The notes under the pieces are model-generated. The model ran no database searches and had not been told where the DNA came from. It worked only from the letters and a program-made list of their open reading frames with translations. A stretch of DNA of 64,000 nucleotides from CAVQBP01 sp963848195 (GTDB taxonomy: Bacteria; Bacteroidota; Ignavibacteria; Ignavibacteriales; Ignavibacteriaceae). Shown piece by piece: positions 49,835 to 58,487 of the stretch (position 1 is its first letter; every line of letters begins with the position of its first letter). Both the position numbers and the translations under genes were made by a program. The stretch is taken from assembly GCA_963848195.1 (NCBI GenBank), contig CAWKCY010000019.1, positions 124,001 to 188,000 on the forward strand. The letters are read 5' to 3'.

Positions 49835-50374
49835 CTATACCTCTCTACCCAACGCCTGCTTTGCGAAGTGAAATCCACATATTGATTTTGCATCAACGAT
49901 TTCATTACTTGCTATTTTTTCTTCAATTTCATCAATCGAAAATTCATAGACCTCCATACCATGCTCCCCTTCTTCCCTATTATGACTCCCCTCCTTTAAG
50001 TCTTTGGCTAAATAAATATGAAGAACCTCGGTACAGAAGCCGGGAGTAGTATAGATATAGCCAAGCTTTTCAATTTTACCTGCTTTATAACCTGTTTCTT
50101 CTTCAAGCTCTCGAACGGCGCAGTGGAACGGATCTTCATTTTTATCCAGCTTCCCGGCAGGTAATTCAAGTATAGTTTTTTGGAAAGGATAGCGGAACTG
50201 ACTAACAAAAATAACTTTTCCGTTATCAGTAACCGGTACAACAACGGCACCTCCGGGATGAACAGCCACTTCACGAATCCCGCTGTTGCCGCTGTTATAT
50301 TCAATTTGATCTACTTTCAGATCAAAGACTTTACCTCTAAATAATATTTCACTTTTTTTTACTTTGAAATTCAT
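49835..50374 (-). CDS. NUDIX hydrolase, ADP-ribose pyrophosphatase type
   Basis: 179 residues. A complete Nudix box: GKLDKNED followed by PFHCAVRELEEETGY matches Gx5Ex7REUxEExGU. Upstream is VVVPVTDNGKVIFVSQFRYP and ILELPAGK, and downstream IYTTPGFCTEVLHIYLAKDL. This combination is typical of the ADP-ribose/GDP-mannose pyrophosphatase group (NudF-like). It removes ADP-ribose or related sugar nucleotides in the cytoplasm. The start is 7 bp after the DUF1232 gene stop, so they form an operon. Confidence 0.88.
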   Translation of the reverse strand: MNFKVKKSEILFRGKVFDLKVDQIEYNSGNSGIREVAVHPGGAVVVPVTDNGKVIFVSQFRYPFQKTILELPAGKLDKNEDPFHCAVRELEEETGYKAGKIEKLGYIYTTPGFCTEVLHIYLAKDLKEGSHNREEGEHGMEVYEFSIDEIEEKIASNEIVDAKSICGFHFAKQALGREV

Positions 50375-50381
50375 ACTAACA

Positions 50382-50753
50382 TCAAACTCTATAATCGGAC
50401 TGATAATAGGGAATCAATTCACTCCCCAGGAACTTAAGCAAAGCAGTAATCACACCGAGATCATCAAGATATCCAACTAATGGAGCAATGTCGGGTATGG
50501 CATCGATTGGTGAAATAAAATAGATTAGAGCAGCAACAACAATTGCCTTTCTGTGCCATGATACCTGTGGATCACGCATATAATAGAATAAAGCAACAAT
50601 ATCTTTTGCAAAAGAAATTTTCTTTCCCACCCGTTCCAGCTTAGTCCATAAATTTTCTTCTACAAACTTTATTTTTTCAGCAGTTTCTGTTTCACCCCCA
50701 AAATTTAATTCATCCAGTTCCTCAAGTTCATCTACATTTATATCTTCTTTCAT
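50382..50753 (-). CDS. YkvA/DUF1232-family small membrane protein
   Basis: 123 residues. An acidic N-terminus (EDINVDELEELDELNFGG) is followed by the DUF1232 core: DIVALFYYMRDPQVSWHRKA, IVVAALIYFISPIDAIPDIA and PLVGYLDDLGVITALLKFLG. The ISPIDxIPD motif is diagnostic. One or two membrane helices are likely. Role unknown. The gene is coupled to the NUDIX gene (7 bp gap). Confidence 0.88.
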   Translation of the reverse strand: MKEDINVDELEELDELNFGGETETAEKIKFVEENLWTKLERVGKKISFAKDIVALFYYMRDPQVSWHRKAIVVAALIYFISPIDAIPDIAPLVGYLDDLGVITALLKFLGSELIPYYQSDYRV

Positions 50754-50789
50754 AATTTTACTCCTTATTTAAATCTCCAGCTGTATAAT

Positions 50790-50895
50790 TAAGAGTAATT
50801 ACAAAATTGCAAGATTAGATTACAAAATTCCAAAATTGTTTTTTAATTTTGTTTTTTAATCTTGTAATTTTGCAATTTTTTAATCTTGTATTCAT
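50790..50895. repeat. AT-rich inverted repeat between same-strand genes
   Basis: Variants of ACAAAATTGCAAGATTA occur in one orientation and TAATCTTGTAATTTTGCAATTTT in the other, with a T-rich centre. The arms can fold into a long, weak hairpin downstream of the S9 peptidase gene. It may serve as its terminator or be a low-complexity dispersed repeat. Confidence 0.45.
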
Positions 50896-50959
50896 AATAA
50901 TAACATACAAAATTTTTCCAATTACTACCATATACTACAGCAATGGAACAGAGAGAAAA

Positions 50960-52987
50960 TTATTTTTTATACTTCTCAAACCAATCGAAAATTGAATTCC
51001 ACCAAAAAGCGGCATCCTGAGGTTTAACAACGAAATGATATTCGTTGTTAAAGAGTAAAAATTTACTCGGGACACCGAGTCTCTGCAAAGAAGTAAATAG
51101 CTGGAAAGCCTGCTCTTCGGGGACCCGGTAATCATGTGCTCCTTCTATAACAAGCATAGGTGTTTTTGCATTTTGTATAAACCTTTGCGGGTTCCATTTT
51201 TCATACAATTCTCTATTAGTCCACGGAGTTCCCTTAAACTCCCATTCCGGGAACCAGAGTTCTTCAGTAGTTCCCCATGCACTAACAGTATTAAAAACTC
51301 CATCATGAGAAACGAGAGCATTAAATCTGTCTGTATTGCCTTCAATCCAGTTTATCATATAGCCGCCGTAAGATGCTCCGGCTGCAAAAGTATTATTGGC
51401 ATCGATGTAATTAAAATGTTTAACAGAATAATCATAAACATCCATTAAATCTTCATAAGGCCTGCCTCCCCAATCGGTAGAAACTGCATTTGTAAATTCC
51501 TGTCCGTATCCTGTACTTCCCGTTGGGTTAGGCGCTATTACAATATATCCTTTGGAAGCAAATAATTCCGTATTCCACCTATAATGGAAATCATCCTCCC
51601 AGTGCCCCTGCGGCCCGCCGTGAATTAAGAAAATCAGCGGGTATTTTTTTGTAGAATCAAAAAAAGGAGGCTTAACTAAAATTGATTGAATGTTTTTCCC
51701 TGCTGCACCTTTGCACCAGAAAGTATCGATAGGAATCATCTCAACATTAGATAAAATATCTTTATTTAAATGTGTAACCTGACGGATATTTCCCCCATCC
51801 GTATTCATAGCAAAAATTTCATAGGGTTGTGTTGATTTTTGCTGTTTGAAGTAAATAGTCCCTCCATCCGGAGAAACCATCAAATCCGTATTGCTGTGCT
51901 CTTTTAAAATAAGTTTAATTTCATCACTATTTATATCAATCTTATATATTGAATAAAAGATTTCATTTTCGGCCGTAAAATAAATTGTCTTTGAATCCGG
52001 TGACCAGACAATTTGTCCTATCGATTCATTAAATTCTTTCGTGAGGTTTTTAATATTGCCGGTTGACCGGTCAAATAGGACTAAATAATATTGATCCGAC
52101 TCATGTCCGGGCACAAGCATTGATGTAAATGCAATATATTTTCCATCGGGAGAATAAACCGGCTGATTATCGTTTCCTTTACTTGATGAGATTATCTTTG
52201 TATCGGCTTTACTTCCTGTTTGAATACCGGATATCCTCGCAGTATAAATTTCATTATTAGTGCTTAGGGCAACCACCGTATCGGGATTCATTGTAAAAGC
52301 AATTTCTTTATCATCCGGTGAAAAGTTAAAATCATTTTTACTTCCAAGATCAAGAGGCGGTACATCATTGTGCATTTTATAATTTAAATCGTCATATACT
52401 TTTGAAGCCGTATCAAACAATAATAGATGGCTTCTTTTCCCGTTAAGCCATTTGTTCCAGTATTTATACATCAAATGTGTAATAACACGAACATCGACTT
52501 TTGATTTTTTCTTTTCTTCATCAATCTTTTGATTACATTCCTGAGAACCGCAGTTAGGATAAACGGAAGAAATTAAAAGCAGCTTTTTACCGTCATGCGA
52601 CCATTTGTAATCATCGGTTCCTGTATACAAACCTGTTAACTGTTCATCATCAGAGGCGTCAATATTACAGATATGGATCTGGTCATTAATTAAATAACTG
52701 ATTTTTTTACCGTCGGGAGAAAAGTGCGGATTAGATTCATCCTTATCCGAATCTTTTATAGGATGAAGATTAGTTCCGTCTGAATTTATAAGAAATATAT
52801 CGCTGTTGCCTTTATTCTCTTCCATGTTGTAAGTTGTAACATCAAAAATTAAAGTTTTACCATCGGGAGAAAGGTCGTAAGACCCAATTCTTTTCATAGA
52901 CCATAAATCATCGACTGTTAAAGGATGTTTTGTCTGGGCACCAATTAAAATTGGGAATAACAGAATAATTGTCAGAAATTTTTTCAT
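50960..52987 (-). CDS. Secreted S9-family prolyl-oligopeptidase-type peptidase
   Basis: 675 residues with a signal peptide ending LIGAQ near residue 18. The N-terminal part is a beta-propeller with repeated SPDGK-type blades (YDLSPDGKTLIFD, PHFSPDGKKISYL, PVYSPDGKYIAFT, MVSPDGGTIYFK). The C-terminal alpha/beta-hydrolase has FLIHGGPQGHWEDDFH, PNPTGSTGYGQ, FAAGASYGGYMINW (nucleophile Ser), EGAHDYRVPEEQ (Asp) and FNNEYHFVVKP (His). It fits the S9C/DPP5-like branch, which trims peptides in the periplasm. It forms its own unit, with about 475 bp of gene-free sequence upstream. Confidence 0.92.
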   Translation of the reverse strand: MKKFLTIILLFPILIGAQTKHPLTVDDLWSMKRIGSYDLSPDGKTLIFDVTTYNMEENKGNSDIFLINSDGTNLHPIKDSDKDESNPHFSPDGKKISYLINDQIHICNIDASDDEQLTGLYTGTDDYKWSHDGKKLLLISSVYPNCGSQECNQKIDEEKKKSKVDVRVITHLMYKYWNKWLNGKRSHLLLFDTASKVYDDLNYKMHNDVPPLDLGSKNDFNFSPDDKEIAFTMNPDTVVALSTNNEIYTARISGIQTGSKADTKIISSSKGNDNQPVYSPDGKYIAFTSMLVPGHESDQYYLVLFDRSTGNIKNLTKEFNESIGQIVWSPDSKTIYFTAENEIFYSIYKIDINSDEIKLILKEHSNTDLMVSPDGGTIYFKQQKSTQPYEIFAMNTDGGNIRQVTHLNKDILSNVEMIPIDTFWCKGAAGKNIQSILVKPPFFDSTKKYPLIFLIHGGPQGHWEDDFHYRWNTELFASKGYIVIAPNPTGSTGYGQEFTNAVSTDWGGRPYEDLMDVYDYSVKHFNYIDANNTFAAGASYGGYMINWIEGNTDRFNALVSHDGVFNTVSAWGTTEELWFPEWEFKGTPWTNRELYEKWNPQRFIQNAKTPMLVIEGAHDYRVPEEQAFQLFTSLQRLGVPSKFLLFNNEYHFVVKPQDAAFWWNSIFDWFEKYKK

Positions 52988-53462
52988 GATTTCCTTAAAA
53001 TGATTTTACTATTTTAATATTAAAAATAGCGGAACCGAAGAATAATCGCAAAGCGCAAAGATGGTCATTCGCTTCGCGTCATTCAATTGTCATTCAATAG
53101 TTAAACAGGATTGTTTAGGTTTTACAGTTGAGTTAACATGGATGTAGGGGCTGTTAGATGGCCATTAGATGGCCATTAGAACCGTAAATGAGAGTAAATT
53201 AAGGAAGGGAGAAACGACAAGTAGAAAATATTGACATTAACATTCCATAATTAATTATAACTTAATTATAATATTATAAAAAACTTTAATTATTATCCAC
53301 ATAATGCACATTCTTAATAAAGAAAATTAACCACAGAGGTAACAGAGTTAAAAAACTTTCTCTGTTTCCTCTGTGCCTTCTCTTGTAAACTCAGCGGTAA
53401 AAAAGCAATTTATTTGTAATTTGCATTTTGTATTTTGGAACTTTAATAATATATAGACTATA
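52988..53462. other. Intergenic region between divergent genes
   Basis: 475 bp, no gene. It holds a tandem repeat of ATTAGATGGCC at about 53153-53180, an AT-rich stretch with TTGACA at 53231 that may belong to a promoter, and the CACAGAGG/CCTCTGTG inverted repeat at 53332-53375. Confidence 0.5.
53332..53375. repeat. CACAGAGG...CCTCTGTG inverted repeat
   Basis: CACAGAGG-TAA-CAGAG and CTCTG-TTT-CCTCTGTG can pair around TTAAAAAACTTT. It belongs to the same class of degenerate CACAGAG-type intergenic repeats seen elsewhere in the window (for example GACGCAGAGACG near 21203). Confidence 0.5.
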
Positions 53463-54167
53463 ATGTATAGTAATATTTTTCTACCAGGAACTGATAAACA
53501 GATCAAACTTCTTCTCAATCAAATTTCTTTAACTGATTTCACCATCCTTTTAATTGGCTCGGGCAGTGAGGAAATCTCAAAGCATCTTATATCCTCAGGT
53601 GCAGCTAAAGTAACAATAATTGTACAGGATCAAGAATCTCTTATAACAGCTAGATTCAATTTATCCGGGACAAATAATGTTAGTGTCAGGTTAATGGAAT
53701 TCGATAATACTGAATTTAAAGATTCAACATTTGATTTAATTTATGCACAGGCTTCAATTTCAACTTTTAATAGGAATAAAATTATAAAGGAAATTAAAAG
53801 GATACTTAAGCCAACAGGATATTTTTGTGTTGGTGAAATTATTAGTTTAACAATTTCACCTCCCCAGTTTGTAAAAGATATATGGAGCGGTTCAAATATT
53901 TCACCACTTCATCAGGAAGAGATAAATAAATTCTATACCAATAAGAATTTTGAAATTATATATGAGGATGATCTTTCAAATACTTTACAAGACTTTTACC
54001 AGTTCAGCAGCAATTTACTTAAAGAAAGATCAAATGAACTTTCGGATGATGAAAAAAGTTATTATAAAAGATTGCTGAAACAAATCAGCCATGAATCTAA
54101 TGCTTATTTAAAGATGGGGGGTGAACTTCATATGGGATTTAAAACTTTACTATTGAAAAAGGTGTGA
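53463..54167 (+). CDS. SAM-dependent methyltransferase (class I)
   Basis: 234 residues. The Rossmann core is visible: TILLIGSGSEEISKHL (motif I), KVTIIVQDQESL (motif II), VRLMEFDNTEFKDSTFDLIY (motifs III and IV) and EIKRILKPTGYFCVGEI (motif V-VI). The C-terminal part is helical and holds no obvious specificity signature. Cytoplasmic. Its stop overlaps the rlmD-like start (GTGA), so both are translated together. Substrate unknown. Confidence 0.8.
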   Translation: MYSNIFLPGTDKQIKLLLNQISLTDFTILLIGSGSEEISKHLISSGAAKVTIIVQDQESLITARFNLSGTNNVSVRLMEFDNTEFKDSTFDLIYAQASISTFNRNKIIKEIKRILKPTGYFCVGEIISLTISPPQFVKDIWSGSNISPLHQEEINKFYTNKNFEIIYEDDLSNTLQDFYQFSSNLLKERSNELSDDEKSYYKRLLKQISHESNAYLKMGGELHMGFKTLLLKKV

Positions 54168-55615
54168 TTTTGAAAAAGGGAGATATATTGGAACTAAATA
54201 TTGAAAAATACGCATTTGAAGGAAAGGGGATTTCAAAAATAGATAGGAGATTATTAATTCCTGGTTCTAAAGATGAAGAAGGAAAAAACAACTATGTGGT
54301 TTTCGTGCACGGTTCATATCCTGGTGATAAAGTAAAGGGCAGATTAACAAAGATTAAAAAATCTTATGCTGAAGGTATAACAGAAGAGGTAATATCACCT
54401 TCAGCATACAGAGTAAGCCCTAGATGCAAATATTTTGGTATCTGCGGCGGATGCAAACAGCAGGACCTTGATTATCAAAAACAATTAGAATTTAAGCAGC
54501 AGCAAGTTGAAGAGATCTTTAATAAAATGGGTGGCTTTAAAGATTTCGGCATTGAAAGAATTATCCCTTCAGAAAAGATATTTTATTATAGAAATAAAAT
54601 GGAATTTTCCTTTTCTGATAAAAGATGGCTGACAAAAGATGAGATAGATTCCGGGAAGGATTTCAATAAAGATTTTGCCCTGGGACTACATGTACCAAAT
54701 GTATATGATAAAGTTCTGGATATAGATGAGTGTTTCCTTCAGTCGGTTTTAAGTAATGAAATATTGAACTTTACCAGATTTTTTTTTAAGGAAAGAAAGA
54801 TTCCCATTTATAATACGAAAAACCATGAGGGATTTTTAAGAAATTTAGTGATAAGACAATCAGAGCATACAGATGACTTGATGATTAATTTAGTGACCTT
54901 TTATGAAGATGATAACTTAATAAGGGAATATTCCGAAGCTCTACTAAAAACTTTTCCTCAGGTAACTACAATTGTTAATAATATTAATTTGAAGAAAGCA
55001 GCGGTTGCAATTGGAGACTATGAGAAAGTTTATTACGGTGAAGGCTTAATTTACGATTCAATAGGTAAATACAGGTTTAGGATTAGTGCTAACTCGTTCT
55101 TTCAAACCAATACACTACAAGCTGAAAACTTATATAAGACTGCTCTTGAATTTGCCGGATTAAATGGAAATGAAATAGTGTATGATCTATATTCCGGTGC
55201 AGGTACAATTGCTATTTATATATCCGGTAATTCTAAAAAAGTTTACGGATTTGAAAATGTTGAGTCTGCAGTGCATGATGCGGAAGAGAATGTAAATATT
55301 AATAATATCAAGAACGTTAAATTCCTTACCGCTGATCTCTATAAATCATTTCTCCCAATAGTTAATGAAAATGAATTACCTTTACCGGATGTAATTGTAG
55401 TAGATCCTCCCAGAAGCGGAATGCATAAAAATACTGTTGATGATATTGTAAAATTAAATCCTGAAAAGATTGTATATGTAAGCTGCAATCCAACAACACA
55501 GGTCAGAGATATTAAAATGCTTGTTGATGGAGGATATAAATTAGAGAAAATCAGACCGGTTGATATGTTCCCTCATACTTATCATATTGAAAATGTTGCT
55601 TTATTGCGTAAGTAA
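54164..55615 (+). CDS. rlmD: 23S rRNA (uracil-C5)-methyltransferase of the RumA/TrmA family
   Basis: 483 residues. An N-terminal TRAM domain (GDILELNIEKYAFEGKGISK, GSYPGDKVKGRL) is followed by the 4Fe-4S cysteine set CKYFGICGGCKQQ. The SAM-binding part has IVYDLYSGAGTIAIYIS, VIVVDPPRSGMHKN and VYVSCNPTTQVRDIK, with the catalytic Cys. It transfers a methyl group to C5 of a specific uridine in rRNA. RlmD-type is the usual call, but other family members (RlmC, TrmA) cannot be excluded from sequence alone. The start is GTG 54164, overlapping the previous stop; TTG 54170 is a possible alternative. Confidence 0.88.
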   Translation: MILKKGDILELNIEKYAFEGKGISKIDRRLLIPGSKDEEGKNNYVVFVHGSYPGDKVKGRLTKIKKSYAEGITEEVISPSAYRVSPRCKYFGICGGCKQQDLDYQKQLEFKQQQVEEIFNKMGGFKDFGIERIIPSEKIFYYRNKMEFSFSDKRWLTKDEIDSGKDFNKDFALGLHVPNVYDKVLDIDECFLQSVLSNEILNFTRFFFKERKIPIYNTKNHEGFLRNLVIRQSEHTDDLMINLVTFYEDDNLIREYSEALLKTFPQVTTIVNNINLKKAAVAIGDYEKVYYGEGLIYDSIGKYRFRISANSFFQTNTLQAENLYKTALEFAGLNGNEIVYDLYSGAGTIAIYISGNSKKVYGFENVESAVHDAEENVNINNIKNVKFLTADLYKSFLPIVNENELPLPDVIVVDPPRSGMHKNTVDDIVKLNPEKIVYVSCNPTTQVRDIKMLVDGGYKLEKIRPVDMFPHTYHIENVALLRK

Positions 55616-55799
55616 TATATTAAGTGTTGACATTCTAATCTAACTCTCAAAGCTCTCTTTTCGAAATGTAACTCGAAACTCCGTTTCGCAAAACAACTTA
55701 CAATCTCTTATTTTGAAGCTACCTTTTTTAAGTTGAAATATTCAATTAATATGAATACATTAGAACACAATAGAACGATAATAATTCAAAGGGAAAAAA

Positions 55800-56042
55800 A
55801 TGTCTAAAACTATAACGCTTCGCTTAAGCGACGAAAAATATGAAATATATAAAAATCTTGCCGAAAGAGATAATAGACCTATTTCAAATTTTATTGAAAC
55901 CGCTGTTGAAAGATTTATTGAAGATAATGTATTTGTAGATGAATTTGAAATGGAAGAAATTCGAAACAATTCTGAATTAAATAAAAGTCTTAAACGTGGT
56001 TTATCTAATATGAAGTCAAAAAAGGGAAATTTAGTTGGATAA
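55800..56042 (+). CDS. Ribbon-helix-helix antitoxin
   Basis: 80 residues. The N-terminal KTITLRLSDEKYEIYKNLAE followed by RDNRPISNFIETAVERF is a ribbon-helix-helix DNA-binding unit of the CopG/ParD kind. The C-terminal tail is charged and probably wraps the toxin. It overlaps the next gene by 8 bp. Such antitoxins repress their own operon; the sequence before 55800 should contain the operator, but no clear repeat is seen. Confidence 0.85.
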   Translation: MSKTITLRLSDEKYEIYKNLAERDNRPISNFIETAVERFIEDNVFVDEFEMEEIRNNSELNKSLKRGLSNMKSKKGNLVG

Positions 56043-56313
56043 ATACAAAATCTTTGAAACTAATGAATTTCAGAAGAAAATCGAAAAAATCCTCAAACAT
56101 GAAACATCCTTCATAGAGAAAAAACTCCATCGATATATTTACCCCCAATTAAGAGATGAGCCTCATTTCGGAAACAATATAAAGAAATTGGTTGGTTATC
56201 AGCCAGAAACATGGCGGTATAGAATCGGCAGATATAGATTGTTTTATGCAATAGATGAGACACAAAAAATAGTATATATTTTATCTATTGACTTTCGAAA
56301 AGCTGCATATTAA
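56035..56313 (+). CDS. RelE/ParE-family toxin
   Basis: 92 residues: YKIFETNEFQKKIEKIL, PQLRDEPHFGNNIKKLVG, TWRYRIGRYRLFYAIDE and VYILSIDFRKAAY. This is the RelE/ParE core, with the GxYRLFYxID strand and a C-terminal basic/aromatic end. Start is TTG 56035, 8 bp inside the antitoxin gene, with AAGGGA 9 bases upstream. The family cuts ribosome-bound mRNA or poisons gyrase; which applies is not clear. The pair forms a typical type II module. Confidence 0.87.
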   Translation: MDKYKIFETNEFQKKIEKILKHETSFIEKKLHRYIYPQLRDEPHFGNNIKKLVGYQPETWRYRIGRYRLFYAIDETQKIVYILSIDFRKAAY

Positions 56314-56446
56314 AATAATAACATTAATTTAAAAACATATCAAGAATAAACCAGACCATTTTAAGTAATTTGTTTCTAAATTTATCTGAAAAAATCATAA
56401 TAGAATTAGTAGAACAATTATTGAAATGAAAATCCACATAAAATTT

Positions 56447-57124
56447 TTAATTTTTATTATCTAATATCAGTACAAATTCCCCTTTCAGATTTTTCTGTTC
56501 GGCAATTTGCAAAATATCTCATGCTGTTCCTCTAAAAAATCTTTCATCCTTCATAGTAAGTTCAAATGCCAACACTGTCCTTATATTCCTTCCCATTACT
56601 TTTACTATATCCGACATTAAACTTTTAAGCCTATACGGAGTATCAAGCAAAACAATTACTTCTTTTATCCTTTTTAAATCTATTAACTGTTTTCTCCTTA
56701 TTTGTTTGTTGGGTGAAAGCCAGCCGTAGTAATAAAACTTTTCAAAATCCAGCCCGGATCCTGTTAATGCCGGAAGCAGTGAATTTGCACCGGGAATAGG
56801 AATAACATCAATGGTTTGCGATATACATAATTCAACCAGTAAATGACCGGGATCTGAAAATAATGGTGTGCCGCAATCTGAAATTAGTCCTGCAGATTTT
56901 CCCTCCCCCACCTTTATTATCATATCATTGACAATTTCACTTTCATTGTGTTCATTAAGTGAAATTAACTCTTTATCTAATTCAAAATGTGAAAGTAATC
57001 TTCTTGCTTCTTTATATTCTTCACATATAATAAAATCGACTTCCTTTAATATCTTCAGGGCACGTAAAGTAATATCTTCATAATTGCCAATGGGAGTGGA
57101 GACTAAATATAATTTTCCTTTCAT
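56447..57124 (-). CDS. rsmI: 16S rRNA cytidine-1402 2'-O-methyltransferase with in-frame TGA near the 3' end
   Basis: The frame from ATG 57124 gives LYLVSTPIGNYEDITLRALK, ICEEYKEARRLLSHF, AGLISDCGTPLFSDPGHLLV and VIPIPGANSLLPALTGSGL, the tetrapyrrole-methylase-fold RsmI pattern. It reaches DERFFRGTA and meets TGA at 56519-56521. The same frame goes on with DILQIAEQKNLKGEFVLILD and stops at 56447, which is the normal C-terminus of the family. Total length would be 225 residues. So a single codon is a stop where an amino acid is expected. The active core is complete, and a shortened 201-residue enzyme might still fold. It methylates C1402 of 16S rRNA. Confidence 0.88.
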
Positions 57125-57231
57125 ATTTAAAAATATAAAAGTTATCGCAAATCTATAAATCTAGACATATAAATATGTTAATATTTTAATAATAATCTCT
57201 TTTTTAATTAGGCTGGAAAACCGGCGTGTGA

Positions 57232-57245
57232 AAAGATGACATCTC
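57232..57245. repeat. AAAGATGACATCT palindrome-like site
   Basis: AAAGATGACATCTC is nearly the same as two full palindromes at 62782 and 62864. It lies between the rsmI start and the end of the REC-HDOD gene, in the upstream region of rsmI. Confidence 0.35.
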
Positions 57246-57248
57246 TAT

Positions 57249-58487
57249 TCATAAATTTAATTGTCCTGCATAATAACTAATTAAAGGCTCTATGATAGGG
57301 TTATGCTGCGATTCAGGGTCTGTCTTGGATAATTGCTCCGCGAGCTGAATAATTTGAATGTAGGGATCGTCTAATTTTGTTGAATGATGATTCTCGACCA
57401 GGTTAATAATTTTGCGTGGAAAATTCCAAAGCTGGAGAAGAATAGAACCAAGCTTATTATGCTCGAAAATAAACAAATTATTTTCTGCTTCTTTAACAGT
57501 TATTTTCTTGTTCTTAAGAAGATGCGTAAATGCATTAAATGTATCAGGTTCAGTGTAAAGCCAGGCAATCATTCCTATATCACTAAGCAGTGCAGAAACA
57601 AAAGCCAGATCTTTATCAACCTTTTCAGCCCAAATTTCTGCAATCCGTTTTGCTATCATAGCCTTCTTTAACGATAAATTCCAGAAATCGCTTATGGTAT
57701 TTTGATAACGTGAATCAAGTGAATCAAAAAATCTTTTAAGCAGCTCAAAAGATACTATTAGAGTTTTTAATTGTTCCAATCCTATAAGGATAATAGCTTC
57801 TCTTATAGAAGATATTTCCTTACGAACCCCATAACTGACAGAATTAGCTATCTGGAGTATTTTTGCAATTAAAAAAGGATGATACTCAAGTTCATCAATT
57901 ACAGCTTTAATATTTACATCCGGATTTTTCAGAATAGAGTTTAACCTTGTACTAATAGCTTTGGGTGCAGGCAGCTTTGAAAAGGATTTCAGATACTGCT
58001 TAATTTTATTCCGTTCGAGGCTTAGATTTATATTACAAAACTTATTTAGAACCCCTCTTAATTCCTCATCATCCCAGGGTTTCATGAAATAATAATGGGC
58101 AATCCCGTTTGCAAGCATATCGAGAACAGTTGGTTTTTCTTCATATCCGCTTAATATTATTCTAATCGATTCAGGTGAAAGGTCGGAAGCCAGAATTAAG
58201 AAATCTTTGCCGGATATTTCAGGCATTTTCATATCTGAGACAATTAGATCAACCTGTGCGGTATGAAGGAACCGGAGCGCTTCCTTTGGGGAAGAATAAA
58301 AATATTTAGTAAATTTTTCCTTCCTTAATAAACTTTTTAAAGAGGATAGAATCGGCTCATCGTCATCTACAAAGAGAATTGAAAGCTGATCAGGGTTTTC
58401 AGTATTTGATTCATTTGGAGTATTTTCATTATTTATCGATTTCCGGTCCAGTAAAACGGGAGCTTTTAAATCTTTTTCATCATTCAT
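57249..58487 (-). CDS. Response regulator with HDOD output domain
   Basis: 412 residues. A 35-residue disordered start, then a receiver domain with SILFVDDDEPILSSLKSLLR, DLIVSDMKMPEISG (phospho-acceptor Asp), a GYEEK segment and YYFMKPW (conserved Lys). Residues about 165-410 are an HDOD domain: LPAPKAISTRLNSILK, HPFLIAKILQIANSVSYGV, REAIILIGLEQLKTL, and a degenerate HD core in ALLSDIGMIA. HDOD proteins act in signalling without known catalysis. Its start overlaps the end of the histidine kinase gene by 8 bp, so they form a cognate pair, with the kinase upstream. Confidence 0.9.
   Translation of the reverse strand: MNDEKDLKAPVLLDRKSINNENTPNESNTENPDQLSILFVDDDEPILSSLKSLLRKEKFTKYFYSSPKEALRFLHTAQVDLIVSDMKMPEISGKDFLILASDLSPESIRIILSGYEEKPTVLDMLANGIAHYYFMKPWDDEELRGVLNKFCNINLSLERNKIKQYLKSFSKLPAPKAISTRLNSILKNPDVNIKAVIDELEYHPFLIAKILQIANSVSYGVRKEISSIREAIILIGLEQLKTLIVSFELLKRFFDSLDSRYQNTISDFWNLSLKKAMIAKRIAEIWAEKVDKDLAFVSALLSDIGMIAWLYTEPDTFNAFTHLLKNKKITVKEAENNLFIFEHNKLGSILLQLWNFPRKIINLVENHHSTKLDDPYIQIIQLAEQLSKTDPESQHNPIIEPLISYYAGQLNL

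Noticed and set aside
50790..50895. CRISPR-like repeat array
   Set aside because: The repeated phrases are AT-only, inverted and irregular in spacing, without spacers of equal size.
56519..56521. Selenocysteine at the rsmI TGA
   Set aside because: RsmI has no known selenocysteine position there, the site is outside the catalytic part, and no convincing stem-loop follows the codon.
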